64,000 bases of DNA, taken from assembly GCF_035594125.1 (NCBI RefSeq), contig NC_087181.1:5259619-5323618 (forward strand). The letters are read 5' to 3'. Both the position numbers and the translations under genes were made by a program. This DNA comes from Scylla paramamosain (lineage: Eukaryota; Arthropoda; Malacostraca; Decapoda; Portunidae). The notes under the pieces are model-generated. The model worked only from the letters and a program-made list of their open reading frames with translations, was not told the origin of the DNA and did not search any database. Positions 11,909 to 25,365 of this stretch are shown piece by piece (position 1 is the stretch's first letter; each line of letters opens with the position of its first letter).

Positions 11909-14604
11909 AGTTAGTTAGTTAGTTGTTTATTGACAAAAGAATCCTTTTACAAAATAAACGAAGAACAAATAATTGTACAAGTACTTTTGTCCATGAAAAG
12001 TAACAAACATGCATTTGATGTAGAGGTGATTCTTACATATTATACGTATATACTCAGTACTTCAAAAATATAGCTACACACTTCCTGTATATAGATATTC
12101 TCTTCCATTATGTCATTTATATCGCCAAATCTGAGCATTTGATAACTATTACACAAATCAGCAGTCATTGTGCACTCTAACAACACATGTTTTTCGGTTT
12201 GAACATGAACACCGTCGCACAAACATACTCTCTGCTCAGTTGGCGTTCGACTCCACCTGCCTGTTTCAATTCTTAGATTGTGTGACATTAATCTCAGTCT
12301 TGTGAATGCCTCTCGCTGGTAATCGGGCACATACTTATCAGTCTTATAAATATTGTGAACTGTCAGTGTCGGGTTAAAGTCATTCACATATGTCCGGATC
12401 TTAGTGGCACTGTTCGGTGTGTTCCTCAAAATATTTCTCAATTTTTCCATGGGGTCATTATCTGATATCAGGGATATTTCTCTATTAAGGAATCTATATC
12501 CAGGTGTGTTTTCTCTCCTGCAAAGGTCATACACAATATAAAAAGGTTGTTCCATATCTATGACCTCCAACTTAGATTTTAAGAAGTTTTTCCTCCTTCG
12601 CTTTACTAATTCTATTACAGGTAAAATGCCGCTTTCAACCATACATAAATTTATGCTGGTATTTTTTCTCAAACCTAATAAACACTTTACTAAACTGTTG
12701 TATTGTCTTTCTAAGTTCTTAGTCTTGTTTGTCAGCCACGACTCACAACTGTACAGTAAGGCTGACGTCACGGCAGCATCAAAAACCTTTTTCTTCAATA
12801 TAAATGGCATTAATGTATTTGCTGCACAAAAAATAGAAAATTTGTTCAGTGTCGCTTCACTCATTGTTTGGTGCATGTTAATTACATCGTCCATTCTGGC
12901 AGTGTCTGTGAACCAGGCACCGAGGTACAAGTACCTGGCAGCATAGTTCACTACCACCTCACCCACCTTTAAGTCATGTTTGTCTCTATCATCACCGTTT
13001 ACCACAAAAAATTTTGTTTTCTTCTCATTGATAAGCATTCCGTATTCACTACAATAACGTAACACGATGTTCATTTTCTTTTCACACATTTCTCTACTTG
13101 TTGCAACGATCACTGCATCATCCATTAACAGCATTGTATGTAAACTTCCTAAAAAATCGTCTGCTGCTATTTCGTTTTTCAGCATCTTTACCATATGGTC
13201 AATATACAAAGTAAAAAGCAGACAACTGGTCGGGGCCCTTGACGAACACCAACAGATGATTCAATGATTGCAGATTTCATAATATTTCTAGTACAGGTAT
13301 ACATAGCTTTAATGGCTCTAATCATTACCTTACCACATCCACGCTCTTTTAAAGCATCTATGAGTTTTCCTCTGGGGACCCGATCGTATGCCTTACTAAA
13401 ATCTATAAACAGGACATACAGTTTTCTCTTCTTGTACATAACATAGTCACAGAGTAACCTCAAAGCAATAATCTGTTCAACACAGCCTCTCTGTTTTTGT
13501 GCTCCCGCTTGACACTTGTCGATGTTCCACCATAATTTCAATCTATTCAATATCATAGTGTCATAAACTTTAGCTAGGTTATCCATTATAGTGATTCCTC
13601 TATAATTACCACAAATCATACGATTACCTGACTTAAATAATACAATTAGCTTGTTGTAACACCATAACAGGGGGTAACATATTTGAGTGAACACTACATT
13701 AAACACATTCAAGATAAATAACTTCCATGTTACATCAAACACCTTAATCATGGCCTGGGATAATCCTATATAACTTTTGTTCTTCGTAACATTCAGTGCA
13801 TCGTCAAGTTCAGTCATAGAAAAAGGATCGTCTAAAATTGGTATATATGGCATATTTTCCAAATCATCAACATGTAACACACTATCGGCAATCGGTTGCT
13901 CACTAGATGGATTCAGCAACTTTTCAAAATGTTCTTGAAAATTAAGTTCTGAAGGCTTTTCCATATCCTCATATTGTAGTTTTCCTTTCCAATTAATTGA
14001 CTTCCAAATCGTCTTACAGTCATTTTCATCAAGCAATCTTTTCCACCTCTGTTGAGTTTCATCCCACGCCTGAGTGCGACCCAAACCCCGCACCGTATGT
14101 CTCCGTGCGCACTCCATAATGGTGGAGAATCCTGCTTCTAACACTGCTTCTATATCCTCAGTTGTGTTCACTTGTGGCACAGCAAGGCTATGTAATTCAT
14201 TTGCCATGCTCTCTAAATTCACTTTCTTGTGACATACACTCTTACGTAGTTTATGCTGTGACTGATGGTAGCATGAGTTATCCAAGTCTACTGACCTAGC
14301 TAACAGTTCTCTGGCTGGCGCACACACTCCACTGTCTAGGTTAACACTCAGAGGTGCATGGTCTGATCTTCCTATCTCTTGATTCACTACAAGTCCTTCA
14401 ATCAAATCTACAGCATTTTCCTTTACTAAACACAAATCAATCTCGGAAATCCACCCATCCTTTCGTCTAGATAACAAACCACCTCCTACAACCTTATTAC
14501 CTGTTTTTAAGTGGTTAACAATCACCATTTTATTATTGTTGCACACATTCACAAGTATTTTGCCATGGTCATTCTTAGTTATGTCTTTCACCTCTCGGTA
14601 TTCA
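11909..14604 (-). mobile_element. LINE-I: minus-strand non-LTR element with C-terminal zinc knuckle
   Basis: Inserted in opposite orientation between the TAAATA terminus of LINE-C and the (AC)n that should follow it. The 3' end (plus-strand left side) is a short UTR with an AATAAA-like signal ending in (AACT)3. The 5' side is truncated inside the endonuclease and abuts (AC)n at 14605. Its clade is different from the tandem LINE family; I could not place it further. Confidence 0.8.
12040..14604 (-). pseudogene. LINE-I ORF2: endonuclease end, reverse transcriptase, CCHC; one frameshift
   Basis: Reading from 14604 down: DGWISEIDLCLV and IGRSDHAPLSVNLD are the end of an APE-type endonuclease. 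The reverse transcriptase follows with GNYRGITIMDNLAKVYD, RGCVEQIIALRLL, YVLFIDFSKAYDRVP (motif A) and SSVGVRQG. A single frameshift near 13200 leads to MYIDHMVKML and LHTMLLMDDAVIVATS (motif C with LMDD in place of the usual YADD). The C-terminus holds CLCDGVHVQTEKHVLLEC, a zinc-binding CCHC-like motif common in LINE ORF2 tails. Two frames of about 477 and 389 codons are otherwise open, so decay is modest. The N-terminal half of the endonuclease and any ORF1 are absent. Confidence 0.85.
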
Positions 14605-14626
14605 TACACACACACACACACACACT
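14605..14626. repeat. (AC)n between LINE-I and LINE-H
   Basis: About 22 bases of AC repeat, probably the displaced 3' tail of LINE-C and the 5' border of LINE-H. Confidence 0.85.
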
Positions 14627-16144
14627 CAATAGATGTGTGAGGATAACAACAGATGCTGCTGCTAATATCCTGCTGTTTACATCACTGAGAGCTGTCCTTG
14701 GTGGTGGGAGTCACACTAGTGTTACTTGCTGCTGTCCTGTCTCCAAAAAAGTTTTAGGGAAAGTGTGATGACTGCCATAATGAGCAGGGAACCTCAGCCC
14801 CTACACCTCCAACGGGGACTGTTCTGAAGGAAAGACTGGGATTTTTCTGGTTTTGGTGGGGATGAGAGAAGAACTGGAGAGAGCTTGTTGGGAAGAAGTT
14901 TTATTGAGCTGGAGAGTGAAATGCGAGAGATGTAAGTAAGGATGGAAAAGATGGAAAGAATGGTTGAAATTTTGATTACTGAGAAGGGAGTTTAGAAAGG
15001 TGTGTATGATGATTTACACACAAAATTAGCACTATATGAGAAGAAAACAATGGAGCATGAAGACAAGGTTGATGAGTTAAATGTAAAGCAGGGAATTTGG
15101 AAGAAGGAATAGAAGGAAAAGAAGATCAACTTTAGGAGGATTGTGGAAGAGCAAACTAAGGTAAATGTCAGCATACCAACAGAAAAGGTTGCTAAAGTGA
15201 TCAAGCAGAGAGAAAACTTGGTGAGAGACACAGTAGATAGGAAAAAGACTGTAGTGGTATTTGCTTTAAAGGAGGAGTGTGTACCACAGAGGCAAGAAAG
15301 GGTAAAGAAGGAAAAGAGGTGAGTGGATAAAATGGTGAAAACAATACAAGAAGACAAGGAGCTGGCAGAAGAGATTGAAGAAATTTGAAGATTGGGCAGA
15401 TATGTTGAGGGTAGACAGCATCCCACTAAAATAAGGTTTAGATTACAAGCAGCAGCTGAAGAAATAATAGGCAAAGCTTGGAAATTGGCCAGAGTTGAAG
15501 AGTACATACAAATATGGATAAAAAAGATAAGACCAGAGAAGAGAGAGCCACTATAAATGAATTAAGAAGAGAAACAAATGAAAAAAAAAATAAGAAAGAT
15601 TAGGAGTGGAGAAGAAGAGGTTCTGTTGGAGGGCCATAGACATGAGGGTGAGAAAGTGGTACAGGAGAGAGGACAATGCAGAGGGGGAGGATTAAAAGTG
15701 GCACATGCAAACATAACTGGTTTGATGTTAGCAGTGTTGGAAGTAAAGATTGTTTAAAAGAATATCATGGGTATCATGGATATCATGGGAAATGTTGAAA
15801 CAAAACTGGTGAATGATGTGGATATTTTAAATATTAGAGATGGAAAATACAACCTCTGGATGAGAAATAGAAAAAGTAAGGAGGGGGGAGATGTGATGCC
15901 CCTAGTTGGAAAAGATTTGATGGTGGAGTCTAGTCTACTACATGTGGAGAGGGGGAGCCAGAAATAATGAAAGTAAGCTTAAAAAGAAATCTGGGAAGAT
16001 GCCACATACTGTAGTGACTTATATTCCCCCTTATTCCAACTCTTGGGGAGAGAGAGAATACAAGAGAATACTGGAAGATACAAGGGCATGTTTATCCAAG
16101 TTGCTTGAAGAAAATTAAAATGTACTAGTGATGGAAGACTTTAA

Positions 16145-16797
16145 CCCCCTAAAGAACTGAGGACGTTGATCATCATCCTGCCGCTATAGGACTGGAGACA
16201 TTGAATGATGTCTTTGCTAAAATAAAGCCAAATTATGCCATTTTCTGCCCAATTTGCTAGCCCGGGCTATGACTACACTGATTTCAAGTCAGACAGCAAG
16301 GGTTATCAGTCTACAGCTAGGCTCCGTCATGGCCAGGAATGTGATTCCAGGGCATCTGATTCAGCTCACTTGCTGAATTTCCCTACCTTCACTCCCCACG
16401 CTCATACCATGCTAACCACACTATCAGCTATTGTAATGCACGGGGACAGAGAAAATACCCAGGTAGGGGGTGTATGGAAAATGTAGAGCACCTGTTTTCT
16501 TTTTCCCCTAGCCACAGCCGGGGCAAGCCAATCAGACAAGTGGGCTGAGCCACACTCAGTGTACACTGACACCACCTCATTCAACTCATGATATCTCCGT
16601 AACCATGGCACCAACAGACTTCCAGATGAGGCCATTCGAAAGAGTTGATTGTGGGGAGAGTACAGTTTTCATTCACTTGTTCATTGTAGTTTAAGAGAAA
16701 TAAGCATGTAAAAACAGGCTATTTTACATGTTTTAAGTTGAAGCTGTGGTCCTGGTGGTCAGTCAAATTTCCTCCACCCCCCTCAGGTCTTTAGGCA
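16145..16797. mobile_element. piggyBac-type MITE, 653 bp, TTAA target duplication
   Basis: Flanked by TTAA at 16141-16144 and 16798-16801. Termini pair as inverted repeats: left CCCCCTAAAGAACTGAGGAC, right (reverse complement) TGCCTAAAGACCTGAGGGGG. Removing it and one TTAA restores the LINE endonuclease reading GDFN-CKE (gac ttt aat tgt aaa gag), which fixes the border exactly. No transposase frame inside, so non-autonomous. Confidence 0.9.
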
Positions 16798-18292
16798 TTA
16801 ATTGTAAAGAGGTATCTTGGGAAAGTTGGACCACAGAAAGTAGCAAGTCATCATGGAGGAACAAATTACAGGAGTTGGCTATTGCAAATATTCTTGCGTA
16901 GTGGATTAAAGAAGACACGAGATTCAGAGAAAATGACACCATCAAGACTCAGTCAAATTTTACCAAGGAACAAGTCATAGTAGAGGATTTAAAACACAAA
17001 AACCCAATAGGAAAAGGTGATTATGCATTGATTCAGTTCTTAGTAATGGATGAAAACATCAGTACAAGAAAAGAAGACCACAAGAGAGAATGGTTGAACT
17101 ATAGTAAGACAAATTTTGGAGAAGTTATGAAGAATTTTGATGAAGTGGATTGGAACAAAGTATTTCAAACGGGCGACATAGAAGAAAAGTGGACCACCTT
17201 CCTGGATATTTATAATAAAGGAGTGGAGAAATGGGTCACTAAGAAATCAATGAAGAACATATTTAAGAAGAATTGGTATAATAAGAGATGTGCTAAAATT
17301 AGACTGGAGAGAGAAAAGCATGGAACAAGTGGAGGGAAAATAAAAATTTACTTGTAGACTAATTATATAAGAAATAGGAACGAATATGTCAAAATACGCT
17401 GAGATGAGCTGAAGAATTACGAAAAGAATGTTGTGGATGAATGTAAAAATCTACCAAAACTGTTTTATAGATTTATCAATGGAAAATTGAAGATTAAAGA
17501 AGACATCAGCAGAGTAAAAAGTTGGAGAAGAAAACAGTCAGAGGCCCAGTAGAGATGGCAGAAGTGTTCAACAGATACTTCCACTCAGTGTTTACTAAGG
17601 AAAATGATTTTAGGGAAGAAAAGATAACAATAGAAAATGAGAATAGTCTGAAAGAGGTAATAACATCATCATCAGAAGTTGAGATTGTTGGAAGAGCTGG
17701 ATGTAAGGAAAGCAATTGGACCTGATGGTGTGTTGAACTGGATTCTAAAGGAGTGCTGTTCACAACTAGCCAAAGTGATACACAATATAATCAGTGCCAC
17801 CCTGCTGGAAGGAAGAGTACCTAAAGATTGGAAATGGGTGGATATTACCCCAAATCACAAAACTGGAAGTAAAGAAGACAAATTAGATCATAGACCAGTA
17901 TAGATCAAGTGTGGCATCATAGATTTATGAAAAGATCATCATCAAGAGCAGATAGGTGAAATACCTGGAAGACAACAATGTGATAACAAAGAGACAATTC
18001 AGATTTAGAGAAGGATGATCTTGTGTAACAATCTGATAAGCTTCTTCTCAAAAGTAATGGACATAGTGCAAGAGACAGACAGACGTGCTGACTGCATATA
18101 CTTGGACCTAACAAAAGCATTTGATAAAGTACCATACAAAAGGCTAATATGGAAATTGAAAAATATAGGACTGGGAGGATCATTATTAAAAATGGATGAC
18201 TGACTTTTTGACAGACAGAGAAATGAGGACAGTAATCACAGTTGAAATGAGTTCTACAATTATCATTAGTAGCACCATTTATGTTTGCAATA

Positions 18293-19040
18293 CAGTAAAA
18301 TCCCTCTTATCCGGCATCCACAGGACCACGGACATGCCGGATACTTGAATATAAGTGAAATTATGTCCACAATCACCACCCTACACTCACGCATCTTATC
18401 ACAACAAAGATCAGCTGATCGCCGTGCCGTGCGTCGCCACCCAGACTGCCACCTCACACTCACCTACACACAGTTGTAGCATTGGGCCTGTAATTGTGAC
18501 TCCTTCTGATCTTTTCAAGCTGAATCACTCGTATAATACTTTGTCCATCATTTCACCACGATGATACTGCAGTGTGTGATCATTTTCCGCTGCCTTTGGG
18601 GTGTCAGTGGCTTTCATGTAATCCCGCAACTTTTTCGTTTGGGATTTAATGTCATAAATAGTTGATGAGCCCACACCATATTCTGCCATTAGTTGCAGTC
18701 TGCTTTCACCTCTCTCTAATCATCAACAAATGTCTACCTTCTGCTTAAGTGTAAGCACAACATGCTTCCTCTTTTCTACAACTTTAGCATTATGAAGGCG
18801 TCAGGCGATAAACAGTGCACACGCAGGACTGAGTCACTGAGTAAACACAGTGCAGTGGGCCGCGGGTGGCGCAAAGCAGTGCGCTCTGGTGGCGAGGGGA
18901 CAAAGTATGCCTCGCGTGGGAATTTTAATTGATTTTATGAGTACACACTGATTTTTTATTGATTTTAAGGCTCAGGGAAAAATGTGCCAGATACTTGAAG
19001 CTGCTGGATACTCAAATGCCGGATGAAAGGGATTTTACTG
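18293..19040 (-). mobile_element. Tigger/pogo-type transposon, internally deleted, TA target duplication
   Basis: Inverted termini: left CAGTAAAATCCCTCTTATCC, right (reverse complement) CAGTAAAATCCCTTTCATCC, both followed by GGCAT. TA flanks both sides (18291-18292 and 19041-19042). This is the classic Tigger end and target. On the minus strand between about 18780 and 18480 an N-terminal transposase segment reads KRKHVVLTLKQKVDIC, two stops, LERGESRLQLMAEYGVGSST, IYDIKSQTKKL and TLQYHRGEMMDKVLYE, the CENP-B-like helix-turn-helix. The DDE core is deleted. Excision in silico joins the LINE codons for FAI-YVND seamlessly. Confidence 0.9.
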
Positions 19041-20016
19041 TATATGTAAACGACATGACAAGAGGAGTGACAAGCTACATAAGCCTTTTTGCTGATGATG
19101 CTAAGATTATGAGAAAAGTAACAAATAAAAAGACTGTGAAAGTCTGAATCAAGACTTAATTAAGATAAATGAATGGTTGTTGAGATGGAACATGGAGTTT
19201 AATGCCAAGAAATGCAGTGTGGTGAAGTTTGGAAAGAGTGCAAAAAGAACAGAAGACAACTACTATTTGGGAAATGAGAAAATTACTTTAAGAACAGAAG
19301 AAAAATCTGGGATTAACCAATTCTAATAAACTGTTGTTTGCAGAGCATATTAACAAGATCACTGGAGAAACATATAATATGCTGAGAAACATCAAGATGG
19401 CACTCACCTTTATTGGTGAAGATATGATAAAAAAACTGATAACAATGATATGTCCAAGATTAGTGTGGTCACCAAGTATGAAGAAGGATATCAGAAAGCT
19501 AGAAAGAATTCAGAGAGCTGCAGCAAAAATCCCTACAAGCCTAAGAGGGTATAGTTATAGAGAGGTTGAAGAGATTGGGTCTGACTACACTGGAAAAAAT
19601 GAAAGAGGTGATTTAATAGCAGTATATAGAATACTGGAAGGGATGGAAAAGTTGGACAAGGATGACCTTGTGATACCAGATACGAGAGGTACCAGAGGAC
19701 ATGGAAGAAAATTGAAAAGGAGTGTTTGCAGAACAGACATTAAGGAACATGGCTTTTCTCACAGAAGCATAGCAGTGTGGAATTAACTTATTGATGAGAC
19801 TGTGTGTGCCAAGACAGTTCATAAATTTAAAGAAAATTTGGATAAGTCAGTATGGAGATGGGACAGCATGAATCTAGTGTGGCTCTTATCCTGTATCTCA
19901 CAACTAGGTAAATACATATTTAATAGTGCATGGATTATTTAGGTATCATTTTGAAAGTTTAATCCAGATTTATCTGTGAATGTTTAAATATTAATAATTC
20001 TCTTCACATTTGCCAG

Positions 20017-21500
<1,484 letters not shown>

Positions 21501-21932
21501 ACACTGATCCCTCCATCTCAATCCTTGAAATTTCTGTGTTTGTGCCATTCTGAAAGCATTCTGTAGCCGCACCAGCTGGGCATCAATTGGCTCTCAGGTG
21601 ATCTGTTTTACTGATCACACCCATCATCGTAGGGTCGAGGAAAGGCAGTTCTCCCTGACACGTTTATTGATGAGGTAGGCATGACCGTAAGAACTGCGAA
21701 CAAGTTCTCGGTCTCATTTTCTTACAAAATAACATTATACACGGATATTAAACACTTTTAGCATATTACAATATTCATTAACAATACATGCAATTAACTT
21801 GGCACTATGACAATCAGTTTTAACTACAAAATTAAAATATTTACCTCGGTCACCATCCTGCCCGTCTTTGTCTGAGCGCGACTTGGCCGTGAGTGATGCC
21901 CGCAGGCGACTAGCAGGTTAACCCTACACTAC
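21501..21932. other. Unassigned DNA left of the BEL element
   Basis: No convincing coding sequence. Includes an A/T-rich part (21720-21840) followed by a G/C-rich part. A few codons after 21500 may continue the decayed segment (DPSISILEISVF). Confidence 0.4.
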
Positions 21933-22089
21933 TAACAAGTGAGCATCGGCTTCGGTGCTTAATATAGCATTAAATGCTGATACTCACACATATTACACGT
22001 TTTCATGCATATAGAAAACTATTGAACATTTCACTTATATATGCCGAGGAATAATCACATGAGGTACATATGCTTTACATACAGTAACA
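21933..22089 (-). repeat. BEL 3' LTR
   Basis: 157 bp. Two mismatches to the other LTR (T/A at about 22009, T/C at about 22070). A polypurine tract lies immediately inside it on the minus strand. Confidence 0.85.
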
Positions 22090-22212
22090 TGGCTCCCCTA
22101 AATTGTGTAACAATTTACCTGAAATTAACATTAGTATGTACCTTAAAACTAGGATTAGCACATAATATGTTTTGTTACACTGGCTCCTTGGCGGGGATGC
22201 TCCGGTCTATTA

Positions 22213-24307
22213 TTATGCATTACCTTCTAACAGCAATACTAGACTATGTATTGGCCTCTCTATGATGGTCCTGTTTGCCTTTATGTGTCTTCCCTGGTTG
22301 TCGAGATTACAGTCTGAAACCAGGACCTTAACCTTTCTTACTAGGCCATCATGGTCAGGAGATACTTCTGTTACTCTTCCCAGTTTCCACTGGTTCCTTA
22401 CTAAATTCTGATCTTTGATGATAACTATGTCATTTACACTGAGATTCCTCTTTGGTGTTGTCCACTTATTTCTAAGTTGTAGGAATTGCACATACTCCTT
22501 TTTCCACATTATTATATTCAAGTTCTCCCTTCAAGAGTTTATGGATTCTAACTGACACCACTGCTGCTGCTAGTTCTAGTCTGGGAATTGTCATGGTTTT
22601 TAGAGGTGTGACACATGACTTTGCCATTACTAATGCACAATGAATTTGGCCAGTCTTGCTAATTAATCTAATATATGAGCACTGGCCATATCCCTCTTGA
22701 CAGGCATCTGAAAAGTGATGGAGTTCAACCTTTTCTACTTCCCCAAAGTCATCAGGTTTGTAGCATCTAGGTATCTTTAACTGATCTAGTTTGTGCAGCT
22801 CATCCTTCCATTTTAACCATTTAGGTTTGACATAATCTGGCACCTCATCATCCCATTCAACTGCATTCTTACATAATTCTTGTAAAATTTGCTTTCCAGT
22901 CAGTATGAGAGGTGACACTAGACCTAATGGATCATATATAGAGCTCACTGTTGACAGAATGCCTCTCCTGGTGAGTGGCTTGTCTTTCAGCTTTATTCTA
23001 AATTGAAATGTGTCAGATTCTATGCACCACTCAACTCCCAAAGTTCTTTCTATAGGCAGTGTGTCTTCATTCTTACTAAAATCCAAACTTTTAATTCCAT
23101 CTGCTCTCTCATGAGGAGAAATTGCAGCTAATACAGCTTTGTTGTTTGACAAGAACTTATGAAGGTTAAAACCTCCCTTGTAACATAATTCTTTGCTTTG
23201 CTGAATAAGAGTGACAGCTTCATCCATTGTAGCTATTGACTTCAAACCATCATCAACATAAAAGTTGTTTCTTACAAACTTGGCTGCATCAGATCCACAT
23301 CCATAGTCATCTGCAGCTTTCTTAAGAGCAAAGTTGGCTACACTTGGAGATGAAGAAGCTCCAAACAAGTGAGCTGTCATCCTGTATTCAGCTATCTCAT
23401 TATTAAGGTCACCATTTTCCCACCAAAGGAATCTTAACATGTCTCTGTGTTCTGGGTTGACCTTCACTTGATGGTACATTGCTTCTACATCACACACAAG
23501 TGCAATCCTTTCTTGCCTAAACCTACACAACACTCCAATAAGTTTGTTGGTAAGGTCTGGGCCTTGTAACAGGTGACTGTTTAATGACTGGTTCCTGTAG
23601 TTTGCACTACAGTCAGACAACTCTCAATTTCTTTGGCTTTCTCGGATGATAGACTCCATGATGTGGAATGTACCAGACCTTACCATCATTCCTAACTAAA
23701 TCCTTTGTCAGTACAATCTCTGCATAACCCTTTGTAATCATATCATCCATGAACACTTTGTAATCACCTTTGTGTTGATTATCCTTCTCAAGTTTAGCTC
23801 TTAACTTCTTGAGTCTCTGCTCTGCTAATAGTTTGTTGTTTGGAAGCTTGACGTTATCATCTTTAAGAGGAAGGGGCAACTCATAATGGCCATCCTTCAG
23901 CTGATGTACTCCTTCTTTCATCTTACTCATAAACCTTTTATCTTCATATGATAATGGAGTGTCAGCTGACTTTCTATCACTGAAGTCAAGTTCAAACATA
24001 TCTCTCACTTGAGAAGGATTAATCATCTCTTTGGTTTTAGTTGGAAACACTAAGAAATTAACCCTCTTTTCTTCATTGATTTCTACTTCTTGTGTCACTG
24101 TTCTGTAGACTACCACTGTATCCTCCAATGGACTTGAATGGGGTGGGATTCTACCTGAGGTTCACTAAATATTTGTCCATCTACTTCATTTGTCATCAAT
24201 TCATTATCTCTATTGCAAGAAGGAAGTTCCTGTGGATCATGGAATGTAACATATTTGTGAGGCATGGCATTGTCACTTTGTTGATTTGCAATTGCTTGTG
24301 CTTTCAT
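22213..24307 (-). pseudogene. BEL pol remnant: reverse transcriptase, RNase H, DUF5641-like tail
   Basis: Pre-RT segment 23613-24128 (KEGVHQLKDGHYELPLPLKD, VWYIPHHGVYHPRKPKKLRV) is typical of BEL/Pao pol. A frameshift near 23616 leads to the transcriptase frame 22472-23620: ERIALVCDVEAMYHQVKV (motif A), MTAHLFGASSSPSVANFALK, NFYVDDGLKSI (motif C, YVDD), then RGILSTVSSIYDPLGLVSPL and RNase H HHFSDACQEGYGQCSYIRL. At about 22500 the sequence jumps to RNKWTTPKRNLSVNDIVIIK and NQWKLGRVTEVSPDHDGLVR, the conserved C-terminal domain downstream of integrase, so the integrase core is deleted. The upstream minus-strand stretch 24110-24307 is open but unassigned. Confidence 0.88.
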
Positions 24308-24308
24308 T

Positions 24309-25112
24309 TCATTTTGTGACTATGTATTGTTGAAGATAACTTTGCTTCTCTACACTTTCATCATTACCTGGAAGCATTTTTACTTCTTCTTCAACTAAGC
24401 TAAGAGCATTAAGTTCTGCACTAGCAACTGCTAAATCTCTCTCTTTCTTTTTCTTTGCAAACATTGCCTGGTCTCTAGCTAACCTAACTTCTGCCTCTGC
24501 TAAACTATCATGATATTCCATTTCCTTTCTAAGTCTGGCTACCTTTGCTGCTGCTTCTTGCTTTCTTTGTGCTGCTGATGAACGTGATGAAGTAGATGAG
24601 ACTCTAGAATGCCTAGACCGTTTGCTAGAACAAATTGATCCTCTGTCATTCTTTAACTCCTTTCTTTTACATTCTATACTTTCTAATATTTCATGGTGAA
24701 CTCGTTGATTGTGTTCCAGCTCTTCATTTAGCTCCTCTGACTTTTCTGGCTCTAGTTCCATCAGTTTTGTTTATTCCACATAATACTGATGAAATGCCTC
24801 TATTACTTCACTTGACATGGGCTCTAATTCAAAGGGGCTAATTACAATTTTGAATCCTTTCTTAATTTTGCTGGTAACACTGCTCCATTTATGCTTACAG
24901 GACTCTGCTCTTCCTTTGGTTACACTAACATGATATTCTCTTCCTTTGTCGGTCGGCACTCGCTCCCTGACACTAACTTCTTCATTACAAGTTTGATCCC
25001 TGTCCACTTGCTCACCCTCACCTTCCCTAAGGCCATCTACGGCATTAATTTCCCCAGTATCAGACATATCTAACAACTTAATTGTGTCAATACTGAGACA
25101 CTGAAAGAGCAA
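24309..25112 (-). pseudogene. BEL gag-like region
   Basis: Two in-frame segments separated by a TAA at about 24769. The first (25112-24771) includes SVTKGRAESCKHKWSSVTSK. The second (24761-24309) is a long charged, coiled-coil-like stretch (QEAAAKVARLRKEMEYHDSL, EAEVRLARDQAMFAKKKKER), typical of the N-terminus of BEL gag, where an acidic/coiled region precedes the capsid fold. No CCHC knuckle is found, consistent with deletion of the gag C-terminus. Would form the capsid in an intact relative. Confidence 0.6.
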
Positions 25113-25365
25113 TTAAAATTACCACTCTTAATACTAGCTAATTGTGGGTAATTTTCACTTAGGCTACTCAATTCAGTGCACATACATAATATTATACTTT
25201 CTTGCCTGTGACCATGGGTTCTACAAAATGGTGGCGAGGCACAGTGGGTAGAAGGGAGTGGTGGTCATCAAGGGTAGAGCTGACCCCGGGGCCTCGGAGG
25301 TCAACCTATAGGCTTACGTCAGCGTCCCCTCGTCCTGTGACTCACTCTTGCTACGGTTTCACATG

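Larger units (their letters stand above)
15700..19870 (+). pseudogene. LINE-H ORF2: endonuclease and reverse transcriptase, interrupted twice
   Basis: Fragments in order: HANITGLMLAVLEVK (endonuclease start, about 15707), KYNLWMRNRKSKEGGD, VLVMEDFN interrupted at the TTAA by a 653-bp insert and resuming as CKEVSWESW after 16801, WIKEDTRF, TPSRLSQ, then the linker MKNFDEVDWNKVFQTGDIEE. The transcriptase has LLEELDVRKAIGPDGVLNWI, YLDLTKAFDKVPYKRL (motif A) and APFMFAI, interrupted by the Tigger-type insert at 18293-19040. It resumes as YVNDMTRGVTSYISLFADDA (motif C), followed by the thumb and DTRGTRGHGRKLKRSVCRTD. Frameshifts and stops are frequent. Active-site aspartates of motifs A and C are preserved. 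Confidence 0.8.
14627..19917 (+). mobile_element. LINE-H: CR1/Jockey-type LINE carrying two nested DNA transposons
   Basis: A divergent member of the tandem LINE family. The 5' UTR starts after (AC)n. ORF1 remains lie at about 14870-15600 (charged, coiled-coil-like, with several stops), and ORF2 at about 15700-19870. The 3' terminus CACAACTAGGTAAATACA is at 19899-19917, here with almost no AC tail. Without the two inserts (653 and 748 bp) the element is about 3.9 kb, close to LINE-B. Its ORF1 repeats the family pattern: VVVFALKEE near 15256 and TKIRFRLQAAAEEIIG near 15430. Confidence 0.82.

Noticed and set aside
11909..11925. GTTAGTTAGTTAG as telomere-like repeat
   Set aside because: The unit is TTAG, not the arthropod TTAGG, and it is only three to four units long at the 3' end of LINE-I.
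12560..12946. Plus-strand frame of 128 codons
   Set aside because: Antisense shadow of the LINE-I reverse transcriptase, which has recognisable motifs on the minus strand.
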